A stretch of 64,000 nucleotides of DNA from Tritrichomonas musculus (lineage: Eukaryota > Parabasalia > Tritrichomonadida > Tritrichomonadidae). The notes under the pieces were generated by a model. The model ran no database searches and was not told the DNA's origin. It saw nothing but the letters and a program-made list of their open reading frames with translations. Both the position numbers and the translations under genes were made by a program. The stretch covers positions 1-64,000 of the forward strand of contig JAPFFF010000016.1 in NCBI GenBank assembly GCA_039105265.1, written 5' to 3'. Each line of letters begins with the position of its first letter. Positions within the stretch are counted from its first letter, which is position 1. Positions 8,787-17,905 of this stretch are shown in pieces.

Positions 8787-9398
8787 TTATACGACATCTG
8801 CAAATATTCGATTTCTTCTCACGGGATACATTTGTTGAGGTTGCTCGATGGGCTCATTGGATGATTCCATAGGTGGTTCTATCGGTTGAGTATTTGGATA
8901 TTGTTTATATTCAGGTTCCGTGAATTCATAATTATATTGCATCCTCGGTCGAGATATTTGTTTTTGGACAACCTCCTTAATCATTCGTTTCTGTTCCTTT
9001 TTCTCACGTCTAATTTTGAATTCCTCACCGAGAAGTTTCAATTGATTCAATATCTCTAAATTAATAGTTGGATCATATTCATAATTATTAGGGGGAGTTC
9101 TTGGAGGTGAACGTTTAGTTTTAGGTCTAACGAATGGTTTCGGGTCAGGGGTTGGCTCATCATGTTCACATTCATCAACGGGGTCATCAGCATCGTTTTC
9201 AGGTGTACTATCAACAGGCTCGTCATCATCTTTCACAATTGGTTCAACGTGACGATTTGTATGAGGTTCCTTACGAGGTTTCACGATATATTTTCCCTCA
9301 GTTCTACATGGAAACACTTCCCATTCATCATCATCTCTCCCATTTAACCAGTTTTGAATAACTTGCAATCTTTTACTTCCTCGAAGATTTTTAGCCAT
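8787..9398 (-). CDS. NWLNGR-type conserved virion protein candidate (element A)
   Basis: This 203-aa protein is related to 32922-33518 in element B. Conserved ends are GSKRLQVIQNWLNGRDDDEW at the N-terminus, EILNQLKLLGEEFKIRREKKEQKRMIKEVVQKQ in the middle (coiled coil) and RRNRIFADVV at the C-terminus; between them it is acidic and Pro-rich. Order is conserved between capsid and minor-protein genes in A and B, suggesting a structural or assembly role. The family is unknown to me. Confidence 0.68.
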   Translation of the reverse strand: MAKNLRGSKRLQVIQNWLNGRDDDEWEVFPCRTEGKYIVKPRKEPHTNRHVEPIVKDDDEPVDSTPENDADDPVDECEHDEPTPDPKPFVRPKTKRSPPRTPPNNYEYDPTINLEILNQLKLLGEEFKIRREKKEQKRMIKEVVQKQISRPRMQYNYEFTEPEYKQYPNTQPIEPPMESSNEPIEQPQQMYPVRRNRIFADVV

Positions 9399-9441
9399 TT
9401 ATGGTAAAAATAAAAAGCATAGTTTCACCAACTTTCACCTA

Positions 9442-9861
9442 TTACTTACCCAAACGTTTTCCATATTTAGTCCTGATACGTTTAGGTTTAACGTTAGCCT
9501 GCACACTTGCCGGTTCAGTCGAATCCAATTGCTTATTATATTTAGTCTTGATATTATGATTAGACTTACCTTGAGCAGCGTTATTAATATTCTCTAGAGC
9601 AGTCCTAACATTCCCCTTAGGAATATATTTAATAGCCGTATCTGTAATATTGGATATTTTCTCACGAGTCTTATCATTTAAAAATTTCTTGCCTAATCCT
9701 CGAGCAACCTTGCCAATGATACCACTATTTTTATTCACCTTGTTGACAGTTGCGTTAAATATCTTCCCAGCCAGTCCACCTGTTGCGCTATTAGCCATAT
9801 TCATCACCTGATTGCCCGCCAATCCAATACCATTTTTAATTATTTTTTTCAAGAATCCCAT
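9442..9861 (-). CDS. Small basic amphipathic minor virion protein candidate (element A)
   Basis: This 139-aa protein has a Gly/Ala-rich amphipathic N-terminus (MGFLKKIIKNGIGLAGNQV, then GGLAGKIFNATVNKV) and a basic C-terminus (KPKRIRTKYGKRLGK). Small proteins of this kind in adenoviruses and Polintons (pVI/pX-like) lie inside the shell and can disturb membranes. Element B has two larger proteins in the same slot. The function is inferred from composition and position. Confidence 0.6.
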   Translation of the reverse strand: MGFLKKIIKNGIGLAGNQVMNMANSATGGLAGKIFNATVNKVNKNSGIIGKVARGLGKKFLNDKTREKISNITDTAIKYIPKGNVRTALENINNAAQGKSNHNIKTKYNKQLDSTEPASVQANVKPKRIRTKYGKRLGK

Positions 9862-9891
9862 TTACTTGTATTAAAAATATATATATCTGGT

Positions 9892-10758
9892 TTATGACTC
9901 AAAGTAATATTTGTCAGCTGTTATATTAAGAATCAATTTATCATGGGGTTCCCTGTGTTGTAGATACTGGTGGACCGCATCCTTAGTGTTTAAATTATTA
10001 TTAGTTTGTTGCAGTAATGATGTGATATCCTCCTCACTATATCCACTGTAGCAGATTATATCTGTAGCCATACGTTTAGCATTAATATGAACAAATCGAA
10101 TCGTTTGAAACGCCATTATACAAGTGATATTATAATGCCTAGTTTTGGTCAATAATCTAATGAATTCACTATTCCCATTCTTCAATAAATCACTTCCCGC
10201 ACAATCATCTAGAATAATTAATGTATTGTATGGATATGATGATGTATTATATTGAACTAATTTATTGGCAATATATACAATTCTATCATCAATATCTTGT
10301 AATGAATGCTTTTCAATCAGGCGTTCCATCTCCTCATTAGCATCTTTCATTTTGGATAACACATGTTTGACCAGAGCATAATATTTAACCTTCCTTTTGA
10401 GATGCTTACGTAAGATTGGCATCAACTCATCCTCCTTCACATATTGTATTGGAGTTTTAATACTTTTATGTAAAGCTTCAGCTGTCTTATCCATCTTCCC
10501 ACTCGTGGAACAAAATATTATCTTATTATAATACGGCTTCTTAAATAATTTTTCCGTAATCATTATATGAGACCATATCCAATATGATTTACCAGCACCA
10601 GGCTTACCGATTAGGAAATATATTCCGTTGGTGCTAAATGGGTAGTCCGGTGATAGCGGTTTTATCAAAGCCATCTCTATATCTTTTTGATTTTTGCGCA
10701 TAGCTTTTTGTATTTCTCTCTCAACATTTTTAATGACAGATTTAGTACTGGTTTTCAT
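9892..10758 (-). CDS. A32/FtsK-HerA-type genome packaging ATPase (element A)
   Basis: This 288-aa protein has Walker A GKPGAGKS at residues 51-58 and Walker B TLIILDDCAGS with acidic residues near 184-185. A sensor-like stretch (LLTKTRHYNITCIMAFQT) follows. This is the layout of the A32-like packaging ATPases of Polintons, virophages and large DNA viruses, which pump DNA into preformed capsids. It is nearly collinear with 35066-35920 in B. It lies just downstream of the integrase gene, with a 15-bp gap. Confidence 0.9.
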   Translation of the reverse strand: MKTSTKSVIKNVEREIQKAMRKNQKDIEMALIKPLSPDYPFSTNGIYFLIGKPGAGKSYWIWSHIMITEKLFKKPYYNKIIFCSTSGKMDKTAEALHKSIKTPIQYVKEDELMPILRKHLKRKVKYYALVKHVLSKMKDANEEMERLIEKHSLQDIDDRIVYIANKLVQYNTSSYPYNTLIILDDCAGSDLLKNGNSEFIRLLTKTRHYNITCIMAFQTIRFVHINAKRMATDIICYSGYSEEDITSLLQQTNNNLNTKDAVHQYLQHREPHDKLILNITADKYYFES

Positions 10759-10773
10759 TTATATTGAATAAAA

Positions 10774-11856
10774 TTAGCTCCATTTTGTGATTGATTCGGG
10801 AACATTATTTTTGGTAGACCAATATTCGAGTTCAAGATTTGACAACTTGATTGGATGACCCTCCCTAAGATTTTTCGCTGGGATAGTATCGCGTTTACCA
10901 CCTTCATACTCGACCCTATATTTATTTTTCTTAACATCATAACTAAGAATTTTATTTACAATACCACGCTTGCCATTCTTCAATGAATTCGCTAACGGTA
11001 TATTATTATTAGTTTTTATTAAGCGGTAACCCGGGAGCTTATCTATCGAATCATCCTTTGACTTAATTATGAATTGGTTACCTGATTTCGAGTCAATAAT
11101 ATATGCCTCCTTGCTCACCCGATTTCTTATCTTTGAGAATGGTTCATTAGCTAATACAATTCTAACCCTATCATTTGTTTTGAAATCATATGGGTTGATG
11201 CTTGATTTAGTATTGATGTATGTTAATTCATCATCTTTAGTTATATCATTAGGAGCTCTATTATCTAATCCCCTATGAGGAGTATTGTTATACGCATCAA
11301 TCAAATCATTCATTTCAGTTTCATCAATATATCTATTCTCACCAATAGCATCACGAATCGTTCGCATGAATCGATTAATGATACCAAGTACATTATGATT
11401 GTTGTCTTCAGTAGTGGTGTATATTATATTGTTCGATTTCATAAAACCAAGTACCTCGTTTGATAGATATGCAGCATCTTGGTCGCTGGTTATTGAATAA
11501 ATATTGTGTACATCTTTTATGAAACATTGTAGCGCGTTGATAACGGATTTTGAACCCTTGCCTTGTAACGGATATGCATATGCCTTCCTCGTATTAATAT
11601 TGATGAACATTAAATAATTGAGACCTCCCTTATGCTTTTCATTAATAAATGTATCCATCTGGTATCCGTGTAAATGTTTCGATACAATTGGCATATATTT
11701 AGCTTTGGGTACCTTAACATCATGGACAATATTTTTGTCTAGAAAATCGTTAGCATCTTTCGCCGTGAAACCATATCGTTTGGCTAACGGAACAAATTTA
11801 GATTTGCTCTTCCATGGATATTTTTTAAATAATTCATCAAGCGTATTATAACTCAT
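10774..11856 (-). CDS. Retroviral-type (rve) integrase (element A)
   Basis: This 360-aa protein carries DDE-type core blocks GYQMDTFINEKHKGGLNYLM, SITSDQDAAYLSNEVL and NVLGIINRFMRTIRD, then YNNTPHRGLDNRAPND, typical of Polinton c-integrases. The C-terminal part (DRVRIVLANEPFSKIRNR, SGNQFIIKSKDD, PGYRLIK) resembles the SH3/chromo-like DNA-binding tail. The enzyme joins element ends to target DNA and makes short duplications. It is a close relative of 35931-37040. No reverse transcriptase is present, so this is not an LTR element. Confidence 0.9.
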   Translation of the reverse strand: MSYNTLDELFKKYPWKSKSKFVPLAKRYGFTAKDANDFLDKNIVHDVKVPKAKYMPIVSKHLHGYQMDTFINEKHKGGLNYLMFININTRKAYAYPLQGKGSKSVINALQCFIKDVHNIYSITSDQDAAYLSNEVLGFMKSNNIIYTTTEDNNHNVLGIINRFMRTIRDAIGENRYIDETEMNDLIDAYNNTPHRGLDNRAPNDITKDDELTYINTKSSINPYDFKTNDRVRIVLANEPFSKIRNRVSKEAYIIDSKSGNQFIIKSKDDSIDKLPGYRLIKTNNNIPLANSLKNGKRGIVNKILSYDVKKNKYRVEYEGGKRDTIPAKNLREGHPIKLSNLELEYWSTKNNVPESITKWS

Positions 11857-11877
11857 TTGATTTTAGATTAAACTAGC

Positions 11878-12837
11878 TTATGTATATAACATCTTATCAA
11901 ATGGTAGGAATTGCATCTCTATACAAAATGATTCGTTATCCGGAATTTTGATAGGGGTATTATATTCCCTACATGAATAAAACTCAATCCAAAATCTTTG
12001 GTCTGAAGAATTTAATTTATAATACTTTATTGGAACAAAATCAACATTAGAGTTACCAATATAATTATGTAATGATTGTTCAGCTATGGATGAATATACT
12101 TTGCATGAATGCCTATCCCAAACATTATCAAAAGTAAGAACATCATCAAACTGATTTAGATACACATGCTTTTTATTCTGGTGTGGACCATCTCCAATAT
12201 TAAATACTTCATCAAAATCCTGATTGGTTTTCTTTAATTTTAGAGCTATACCAAACTCATCATCTTCATTTTCATTCCTAGGTGAAAATATTTTCTCATG
12301 GAAGCCATTTTTATCAAAATAACCATCTGATTGTATGTCTCTATCTACGACGTAATCATTTTGAACAAAATTAATTTTAGTGTTCTTCCATACATTAGAT
12401 ATATTCCATTTAATAGATTTATCAATAGCATCAAAAAATCCTCTAAAATCCCCTTCAGTAGATATCCAATCAACAACAACAAAATCCCTTATTTCAAGAT
12501 TGTCCTTATATCCTTGCATGGATAGCATGTTAAGAATTTTTGTATTTGTGTTAGCTCCCTCAACTTCATTAAATGATTGCTTTTTATATTTGGCAATTGT
12601 TATAGTAAATTCAAGCTTCCTCCTTTTAGATATCAGCCACATATTCCTAACACCAATAATAGATTCCCCTCTATTAGCTGTACACCATTCAGGAGGGAAA
12701 TTAAAATAGTATCTATTGAATTTGTCTTTATCTTGTTGACCATCTTCTAGAAAGAATGCCGATTCGATAGGAATTGGTACTTGCTCATCTGTGATATTAT
12801 CAATGGTTGGATGTAGTGATTTAAACCTACTATACAT
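11878..12837 (-). CDS. Minor capsid (penton-like) protein candidate (element A)
   Basis: This 319-aa protein shares with 37068-38129 the blocks ESAFFLEDGQQDKDKFNRYYFNFP, EWCTANRGESIIGVRNM, NVWDRHSCKVYSS and FWIEFYSCREYNTPIKIP. It is beta-rich and is the last gene before the element's right end in both A and B. Position and size suit a penton/minor jelly-roll protein, but no structural proof is available. The leader has a clear TCATAAATG start context. Confidence 0.6.
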   Translation of the reverse strand: MYSRFKSLHPTIDNITDEQVPIPIESAFFLEDGQQDKDKFNRYYFNFPPEWCTANRGESIIGVRNMWLISKRRKLEFTITIAKYKKQSFNEVEGANTNTKILNMLSMQGYKDNLEIRDFVVVDWISTEGDFRGFFDAIDKSIKWNISNVWKNTKINFVQNDYVVDRDIQSDGYFDKNGFHEKIFSPRNENEDDEFGIALKLKKTNQDFDEVFNIGDGPHQNKKHVYLNQFDDVLTFDNVWDRHSCKVYSSIAEQSLHNYIGNSNVDFVPIKYYKLNSSDQRFWIEFYSCREYNTPIKIPDNESFCIEMQFLPFDKMLYT

Positions 12838-13320
12838 TTATGATTCAATTAAAGATTTATTTTTGAGTAGGTATCGGGTGTACATGAAGTGGTTGCATGA
12901 GTAGATGTATGTGATGAGATTTGGGAGATGATTGCATGAGTGGATGTGTGTGATGGTTGCATGAGTGGATGTGTGTGAGATGGGTTGCTTGAGATGGATT
13001 GCATGAGATGGGTTGCTTGAGATGATTGCATGAGATGATTGCATGAGATGGGTTGCTTGAGATGATTGCATGAGTGGATGTGTGTGATGGTTGTTTGAGA
13101 TGATTGCATGAGTGGATGTGTGTGATGGTTGTTTGAGATGGGTTGCTGTAGGAGTATGCTAGATAGGTTGCATGAGATGATTGCATGAGATGGGTTGCTT
13201 GAGATGATTGCATGAGATGATTGCATGAGATGGGTTGCTTGAGATGATTGCATGAGTGGATGTGTGTGATGGTTGTTTGAGATGGGTTGCTGTAGGAGTA
13301 TGCTAGATAGGTTGGTATTA
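12838..13320. repeat. Minisatellite of TTGCATGAG/TTGCTTGAG units
   Basis: From about 12885 to 13315 the DNA is a mosaic of 12-26 nt units such as GATGGGTTGCTTGA, GATGATTGCATGA and GTGGATGTGTGTGATGG. A longer unit, GGGTTGCTGTAGGAGTATGC, appears twice (about 13140 and 13274). Several open frames cross it only because it is repetitive. It lies between the minor capsid gene of element A and the terminal foldback, so it belongs to the subterminal region of A. Confidence 0.85.
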
Positions 13321-13585
13321 AGTAGTTATACATAGTGAAGGGGGGATAGATAACTAGTATAAGCAAATGAGGCTCTCCGTGTAGGGTGGCTGGGTGGGGG
13401 TTGCTTGGGGGGCTGTTTGGAGATATGGTTTATTATAGCGAGGGAGCTTTTCAAAGCGAGGGAGCTATAATATAAAACATCTCCAAAGTACCTCAAATTA
13501 TCGTCTCTTCAGGAAGCTTTCAAAGCCAGAGAGCCTCATTTGCTTATACTAGTTATCTATCCCCCCTTCACTATGTATAACTACT
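13321..13585. repeat. 265-bp foldback at the right end of element A
   Basis: The 57-nt arm at 13321-13377 (AGTAGTTATACATAGTGAAG...GGCTCTC) is exactly the reverse complement of 13529-13585. Inside, TTTGGAGATATGG...TATAG pairs with CTATAATATAAAACATCTCC, and AGCGAGGGAGCT is repeated, so most of it can form one cruciform. The outer ends read AG...CT as in Polinton termini and resemble the B terminus. The six bases outside each end (GTATTA and CAAGGC) do not match. Confidence 0.85.
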
Positions 13586-14193
13586 CAAGGCTCATATACA
13601 AGTGCAATTATATCACCTAACACAAACAATACAGCAGATATATATAATGGATTTATTAGAGCTGACATGGAGGTAAAGATTAAAGAAATGGCAGAACAAG
13701 AAGTAAAAGCAACAATTGATGGTGAATATCAATTTAATAGAGTATGGTTTGGTTTCAAGGATGCTAGAGATGCTGTAGAGAAATATGAAATAGTAGCTAA
13801 CGGAATAACGATATATACCCAGAACTTTGGTTGCGAAGAATCATTTCTAACTGCATGTTGCGCCAACGAAACAACAAAGAGAGCAGATGTATATTCAAAG
13901 GCTAGGCATAAAGATATATGGAATGGTAATTCAGGCAGCAGAACAGGATTTATTGTTGATTGGGCCGAAGGATGGAAAGACCAAACATATAAAATTCACC
14001 TAAAGATTGATTTAAGAAGGTTCTTACCATTATCAAATATTAAATACCTTCCAGCATTTGCAGGCAAGATTGAACTCCGATTATTCTTTTCATGTGAAGG
14101 TATGGTATGTTGTCCAATGGGTCCAGGAAAAGCGTTCGAACATAATAATGTCGTTAATTCAACTTACACATTACCAATCATCACAAATGAATT
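13586..14193 (+). pseudogene. Capsid protein fragment of element C, first part
   Basis: The frame starts directly after the element A terminus. It reads QGSYTSAIISPNTNNTADIY and continues through EKYEIVANGITIYTQNFGCE and KIDLRRFLPLSNIKYLPAFA, a very close match to the element B capsid. It stops being capsid at the left end of element B. Further capsid sequence of the same lineage lies at about 42914-43771. This is a fossil piece of a Polinton interrupted by insertions of other Polintons. Confidence 0.85.
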
Positions 14194-14764
14194 AGTAGTA
14201 TAGTATAGGCTCCGCTACCGCCAAGCCTATACTTGGGGGCTCCGCAGAGGCTCCGCACCCCACTACTCCAGGGGTTCGCACCCCTGGACCCCCTCAAAAG
14301 GCCCCCACATTCAAAAAGTTCGCAGCAAAAAAAATCCAAACTCATACTTTTATCGTCTCGTTATCAAAATTATTTTAGCCCAAAAAAATCGACCTAAATG
14401 AATTTGTGGGATAAATCCCACCGGGGGCATATCCCCCGGATGGTCTGGGCTAAAGCCCAGCATGCATCCCCCCTCTTTTGCTTACGCAAAATCTTTTTCT
14501 TTTTTGTTCTCTCCCCCCCTCTCGTCCCCCCCCCCGCTGGGGGGGCTCAGATTACCTTCGGGCTATATATCTAAACACCTAGGGAGGCTCACTCCTAATG
14601 TCGTTCGCTAATATAGAATCTTTTTTATTATATGTAGTAGTATATATAAATGGCGTGATTTCTTAACGTTCCGTCAAGAAATCCCAACCATTTTTTGTTA
14701 AGATATCCCATCGAATCAAGAAGTTGTTTTATAATGATTGAAATGTACCCGACGCTCAATCCAG
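14194..14764. repeat. Left terminal inverted repeat of element B
   Basis: The 571-bp repeat matches the reverse complement of 38099-38672. The one difference I found is a C/G homopolymer (10 versus 13). It contains a row of short GC-rich hairpins: TCCAGGGG...CCCCTGGA (14267-14288), GTGGGATAAATCCCAC (14406-14421), CCGGGGGCATATCCCCCGG (14421-14439) and CTGGGCTAAAGCCCAG (14445-14460). Its inner end carries the leader and first codons of the minor capsid gene (ATGATTGAAATGTACCC from 14734), copied from the right side. Confidence 0.93.
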
Positions 14765-14775
14765 TAATGTTTTTT

Positions 14776-17700
14776 TTAATATTTTTGATTGGCTAGCTGA
14801 TAACTAACTTGCTGAGTGGTGAATACTTCATATTTGCTAATCAATTCCTGTGTTGTAACAAAACCATTTGTCCGCAAGGTAATATTTATCGCATTGGTAC
14901 AAGAATTGTCAATTGGGATTTCATATGTTGAACTAACACTGTTATCCAAAGTAATTAGCTTGTGAATAAAATCAAATTTAATGAAATGATTCTTACCAAC
15001 AATATCTTTGAATACAAATATATGTAGCCTATTCCACACAGCAGCTACATTTGAGCCAGCATACTTAAATCTAATATTATTTAAGTTTTCCATTGATAAT
15101 TCAAATACAGATGGTATTATTTGATAGCCATCATTTAGTCCAAATCTAGTCAGCTCATCTTTGGTATAGTAGTTGGCCAGCTCATTGCTTGTAGATAATG
15201 AAATGTCCTCATCAAATGTTGCAGAAGATATTTCACAACCAATATAATAACCATAATAATCATCATAAATGAAAATTGCTCCAGTCATTACATCCCAATC
15301 AATATATAATTCTTCGCTGATTTCAGATTGTTTGAGAAATAAAATACAATTCCAATATTGAGTCTCTGAAATCTCATCTATGGTCTCAAATATTATATCA
15401 AATGAATGCTCAACACTATCTGGATCTATATATTTTCCAATCAAATGTGTTCCCTCATGATATGGTATATGAGATGTTGTAAATCTCCTTTGTTCATCAC
15501 CATCATCCAATAACACTTCTTTATTTGTTATAGAGAGTTCTTGATGATTATGATAGGATATATCATTTAATTTTCTATATTCTGATAATTCTGCTTTTGT
15601 AGCATATGCACCATTCTCTAATGCTGCTAATCTTGTCTCTAAGTTTTCTATCCTTGTCTTCAATTCATCATTTTCACTTTTCAAAGCATATTTTGATAAA
15701 TCTACGGCGGCAGGAATCTCACTCTTTACTTTCTCCAACGCTTCATTTACTTCATCAACGGTAGGGAAATTATCAAATTCAGCTTCTATTTCATTTACTT
15801 TTTCGGCAAGTAATTTAAATGCAGGCTTCAAAGAATCTCTAAATATATTACCAATATCCATAGCCCCACTTAAAGTTAAGGCTCCACTGTCAGGATTATC
15901 ATTTTCATCTTCAAATTTTATATCATCTAATGGTTTATATTCTTCTTCACACCACATAATTATTGGAGTAATATCTTTTGTGATAGACCTAGCGACAGTC
16001 CCAGACATGAAATTAATAGATGACCGCAACAAATCACTCATGCCTTTCGTTGATTTGTTAGAGAAAATTCTCTTCAAAAATCCACCTCCCTTTATGGTTG
16101 GAAAACTAATTCCTTCGGGGAAAAGCTGCATGCCTATAGAGCCCATAGAACCTGCTGTTCCTGCTACTCCAAAAGCTAAAGCTGTCCATGACACAATTCT
16201 TAACTTATCAACATCTTCTTCTAGATGCTGAGTTATTGTTTCTGCTCTTGAGACTCTTCCCTTGAGGCTTTCCATTGTCGTGCTCATTTCCTGGACGTCA
16301 TAACTTATCACATCAACATTATTGCTTACCATATTTAAATCACTTCTCATTGTAGTAATATTGTCGGCAGTAATAATTTTGGATGAGGTAATGTTATAGT
16401 CTGTATATAATGTTGTTGCAGCATTAGGATTGGGATATATCTCATAAAATTGTTGTTTGATAATATATTCGAAGGGGTTTGTTGTAGGGTCCCAATTGAC
16501 CTCATCTATCGGGTCAACATATTCTTTGAATAAATATATTCTAATATTTCGTGAGTCATTAGGGGTTGATGAAGCATAACAATATTCTACTTTTTCACAC
16601 GAATCTAATATACCAGTGATGAAATACCATTTCTTATCACTCTTTGGGTCATATATTTTTCCAGTAGGCCTCATAGAAAATCTGTTTGCCTTGATGGTAC
16701 CGTCCAAAGTGATATCAAGTAAAAATTCTTCCACTTTAGAAATATCTAATTCGCTCCCTGTACCGTTTGCTTTATAGCATCTTATAGCTTCAATATCATA
16801 TCCATCAACATTTATTCCTCCATTACTTGTTTGATAGCCCAATCCATATTTTGAAAAACTTTCTATCTCACCCGTCTTTAGTTTTAATTTACAGTCCAAT
16901 TTACATTTCCCTCCATGTATCATATAATGTAGGAGATTATCAATAGAATAGTCATCAGGCTTTTTAATCAACATTTTATTTCTTTCACTTCTCTTGATTC
17001 TAATATATGTTCCATCCTCTCCATGTTCATTCTCTTTATTTAATGCATTTTTTATATTTCCGTTTATGTTTCCTTGTATATTATCTCCTACCCACTTAGT
17101 TCCATCCCAGCTTAAAATCCATTTATTACCAAAACAATATTCACTAAACTTAAATTCCAAGCCGCTAGGTATATTGTAATTATCGTCTATATTCCATTGC
17201 AGTAGCCAATACATTTTATCATCTATTTGGACTTCACTAGTTAGTGTGGGTTTATAGAGATACAATACATCACTTTTATGAAGCTTCAAAGCATTATCAG
17301 CCTTGATGATTGAACATTTTATTGCCTTCTCTGTTTGTAAACTATCAGCAAGATATTCATTCATTATACTCAACTCACCATTCAACCAAAGGGAATAGGG
17401 ATTAAAATCGAGGCTAGAATCGAAAGCTATGTTGATGTATTCAAATATGGTGCTGTTATTTATAGAACAGCCATTACTGCTTTTGGTTATGAGAGGGCAA
17501 TAAACCTTTCCATCCTTGGCATAAATAAAGAATTCCTTCACTAAATTTCCATTCGTATCGTATATAATATTTTTTCTCAAAACAACTTTGAAAAGATTAG
17601 TTTGGGCTGTTATTTCCTTCACTTTATTCATGAAATCCTCAGGTATATTAACAAATTTAAGAATATGATATTGGGTTGTTGATGACTCAAATGACTCGTA

Positions 17701-17877
17701 TTGTATATTATTATTTTTGATATTAAATTCTGGTATGCCATCTACTTCATTGAATAAATGGCCTGTCTGAACATATCCATCTAAATCACTTAGGGTTAAT
17801 AACTGGCTTGCTTTACGAGTGCTGTCTCCTACCTTGAATTGTATATCTCCGATGAATTTTGTTGTTGTTGCTGCCAT
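14776..17877 (-). CDS. Giant virion-surface/fibre-like protein 2 (element B)
   Basis: I chose the Met at 17877 (MAATTTKFIGDIQF) over one 66 bases upstream. It follows the usual ATATTTTTTTGGG leader and leaves a 28-bp gap to the neighbouring gene instead of an overlap. The product is about 1033 aa. A beta-rich N-terminal half (KSDVLYLYKPT, KFSEYCFGNKW) is followed by a conserved module EYIIKQQFYEIYPNPNAATT, a coiled coil, and a Gly/Ala hydrophobic stretch (WTALAFGVAGTAGSMGSIGM). A second coiled coil (LKTRIENLETRLAALENG) and another beta-rich region end the protein. It is a tandem paralogue of 17906-22108. An attachment, fibre or fusion role is a hypothesis only. Confidence 0.72.
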   Translation of the reverse strand: MAATTTKFIGDIQFKVGDSTRKASQLLTLSDLDGYVQTGHLFNEVDGIPEFNIKNNNIQYESFESSTTQYHILKFVNIPEDFMNKVKEITAQTNLFKVVLRKNIIYDTNGNLVKEFFIYAKDGKVYCPLITKSSNGCSINNSTIFEYINIAFDSSLDFNPYSLWLNGELSIMNEYLADSLQTEKAIKCSIIKADNALKLHKSDVLYLYKPTLTSEVQIDDKMYWLLQWNIDDNYNIPSGLEFKFSEYCFGNKWILSWDGTKWVGDNIQGNINGNIKNALNKENEHGEDGTYIRIKRSERNKMLIKKPDDYSIDNLLHYMIHGGKCKLDCKLKLKTGEIESFSKYGLGYQTSNGGINVDGYDIEAIRCYKANGTGSELDISKVEEFLLDITLDGTIKANRFSMRPTGKIYDPKSDKKWYFITGILDSCEKVEYCYASSTPNDSRNIRIYLFKEYVDPIDEVNWDPTTNPFEYIIKQQFYEIYPNPNAATTLYTDYNITSSKIITADNITTMRSDLNMVSNNVDVISYDVQEMSTTMESLKGRVSRAETITQHLEEDVDKLRIVSWTALAFGVAGTAGSMGSIGMQLFPEGISFPTIKGGGFLKRIFSNKSTKGMSDLLRSSINFMSGTVARSITKDITPIIMWCEEEYKPLDDIKFEDENDNPDSGALTLSGAMDIGNIFRDSLKPAFKLLAEKVNEIEAEFDNFPTVDEVNEALEKVKSEIPAAVDLSKYALKSENDELKTRIENLETRLAALENGAYATKAELSEYRKLNDISYHNHQELSITNKEVLLDDGDEQRRFTTSHIPYHEGTHLIGKYIDPDSVEHSFDIIFETIDEISETQYWNCILFLKQSEISEELYIDWDVMTGAIFIYDDYYGYYIGCEISSATFDEDISLSTSNELANYYTKDELTRFGLNDGYQIIPSVFELSMENLNNIRFKYAGSNVAAVWNRLHIFVFKDIVGKNHFIKFDFIHKLITLDNSVSSTYEIPIDNSCTNAINITLRTNGFVTTQELISKYEVFTTQQVSYQLANQKY

Positions 17878-17905
17878 TTCAAACCCAAAAAAATATTTCC
17901 CTATT

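Larger units (their letters stand above)
1..13585. mobile_element. Polinton/Maverick element A (left end outside window)
   Basis: A virus-like Polinton is recognised by its gene set: protein-primed polymerase start, capsid candidate, A32-type packaging ATPase, retroviral-type integrase and minor capsid candidate, nearly all on the minus strand with 15-60 bp gaps. The right end is placed at 13585 because the sequence there, read inward, begins AGTAGTTATA. This resembles the AGTAGTATAG terminus of element B, and the next base is in the middle of a capsid reading frame belonging to element C. The left end is not in the window. Most genes are open, so it is not ancient, but the polymerase end looks damaged (one or a few breaks). 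It probably inserted into element C. Confidence 0.85.

Noticed and set aside
12838-13366. Several overlapping open frames on the minus strand with HIHSCNH-type repeats
   Set aside because: They exist only because the minisatellite lacks stops; there is no start context and no conservation.
13315-13591. Six-base target duplication around the 265-bp foldback
   Set aside because: The flanks read GTATTA and CAAGGC, which do not match; no duplication can be claimed.
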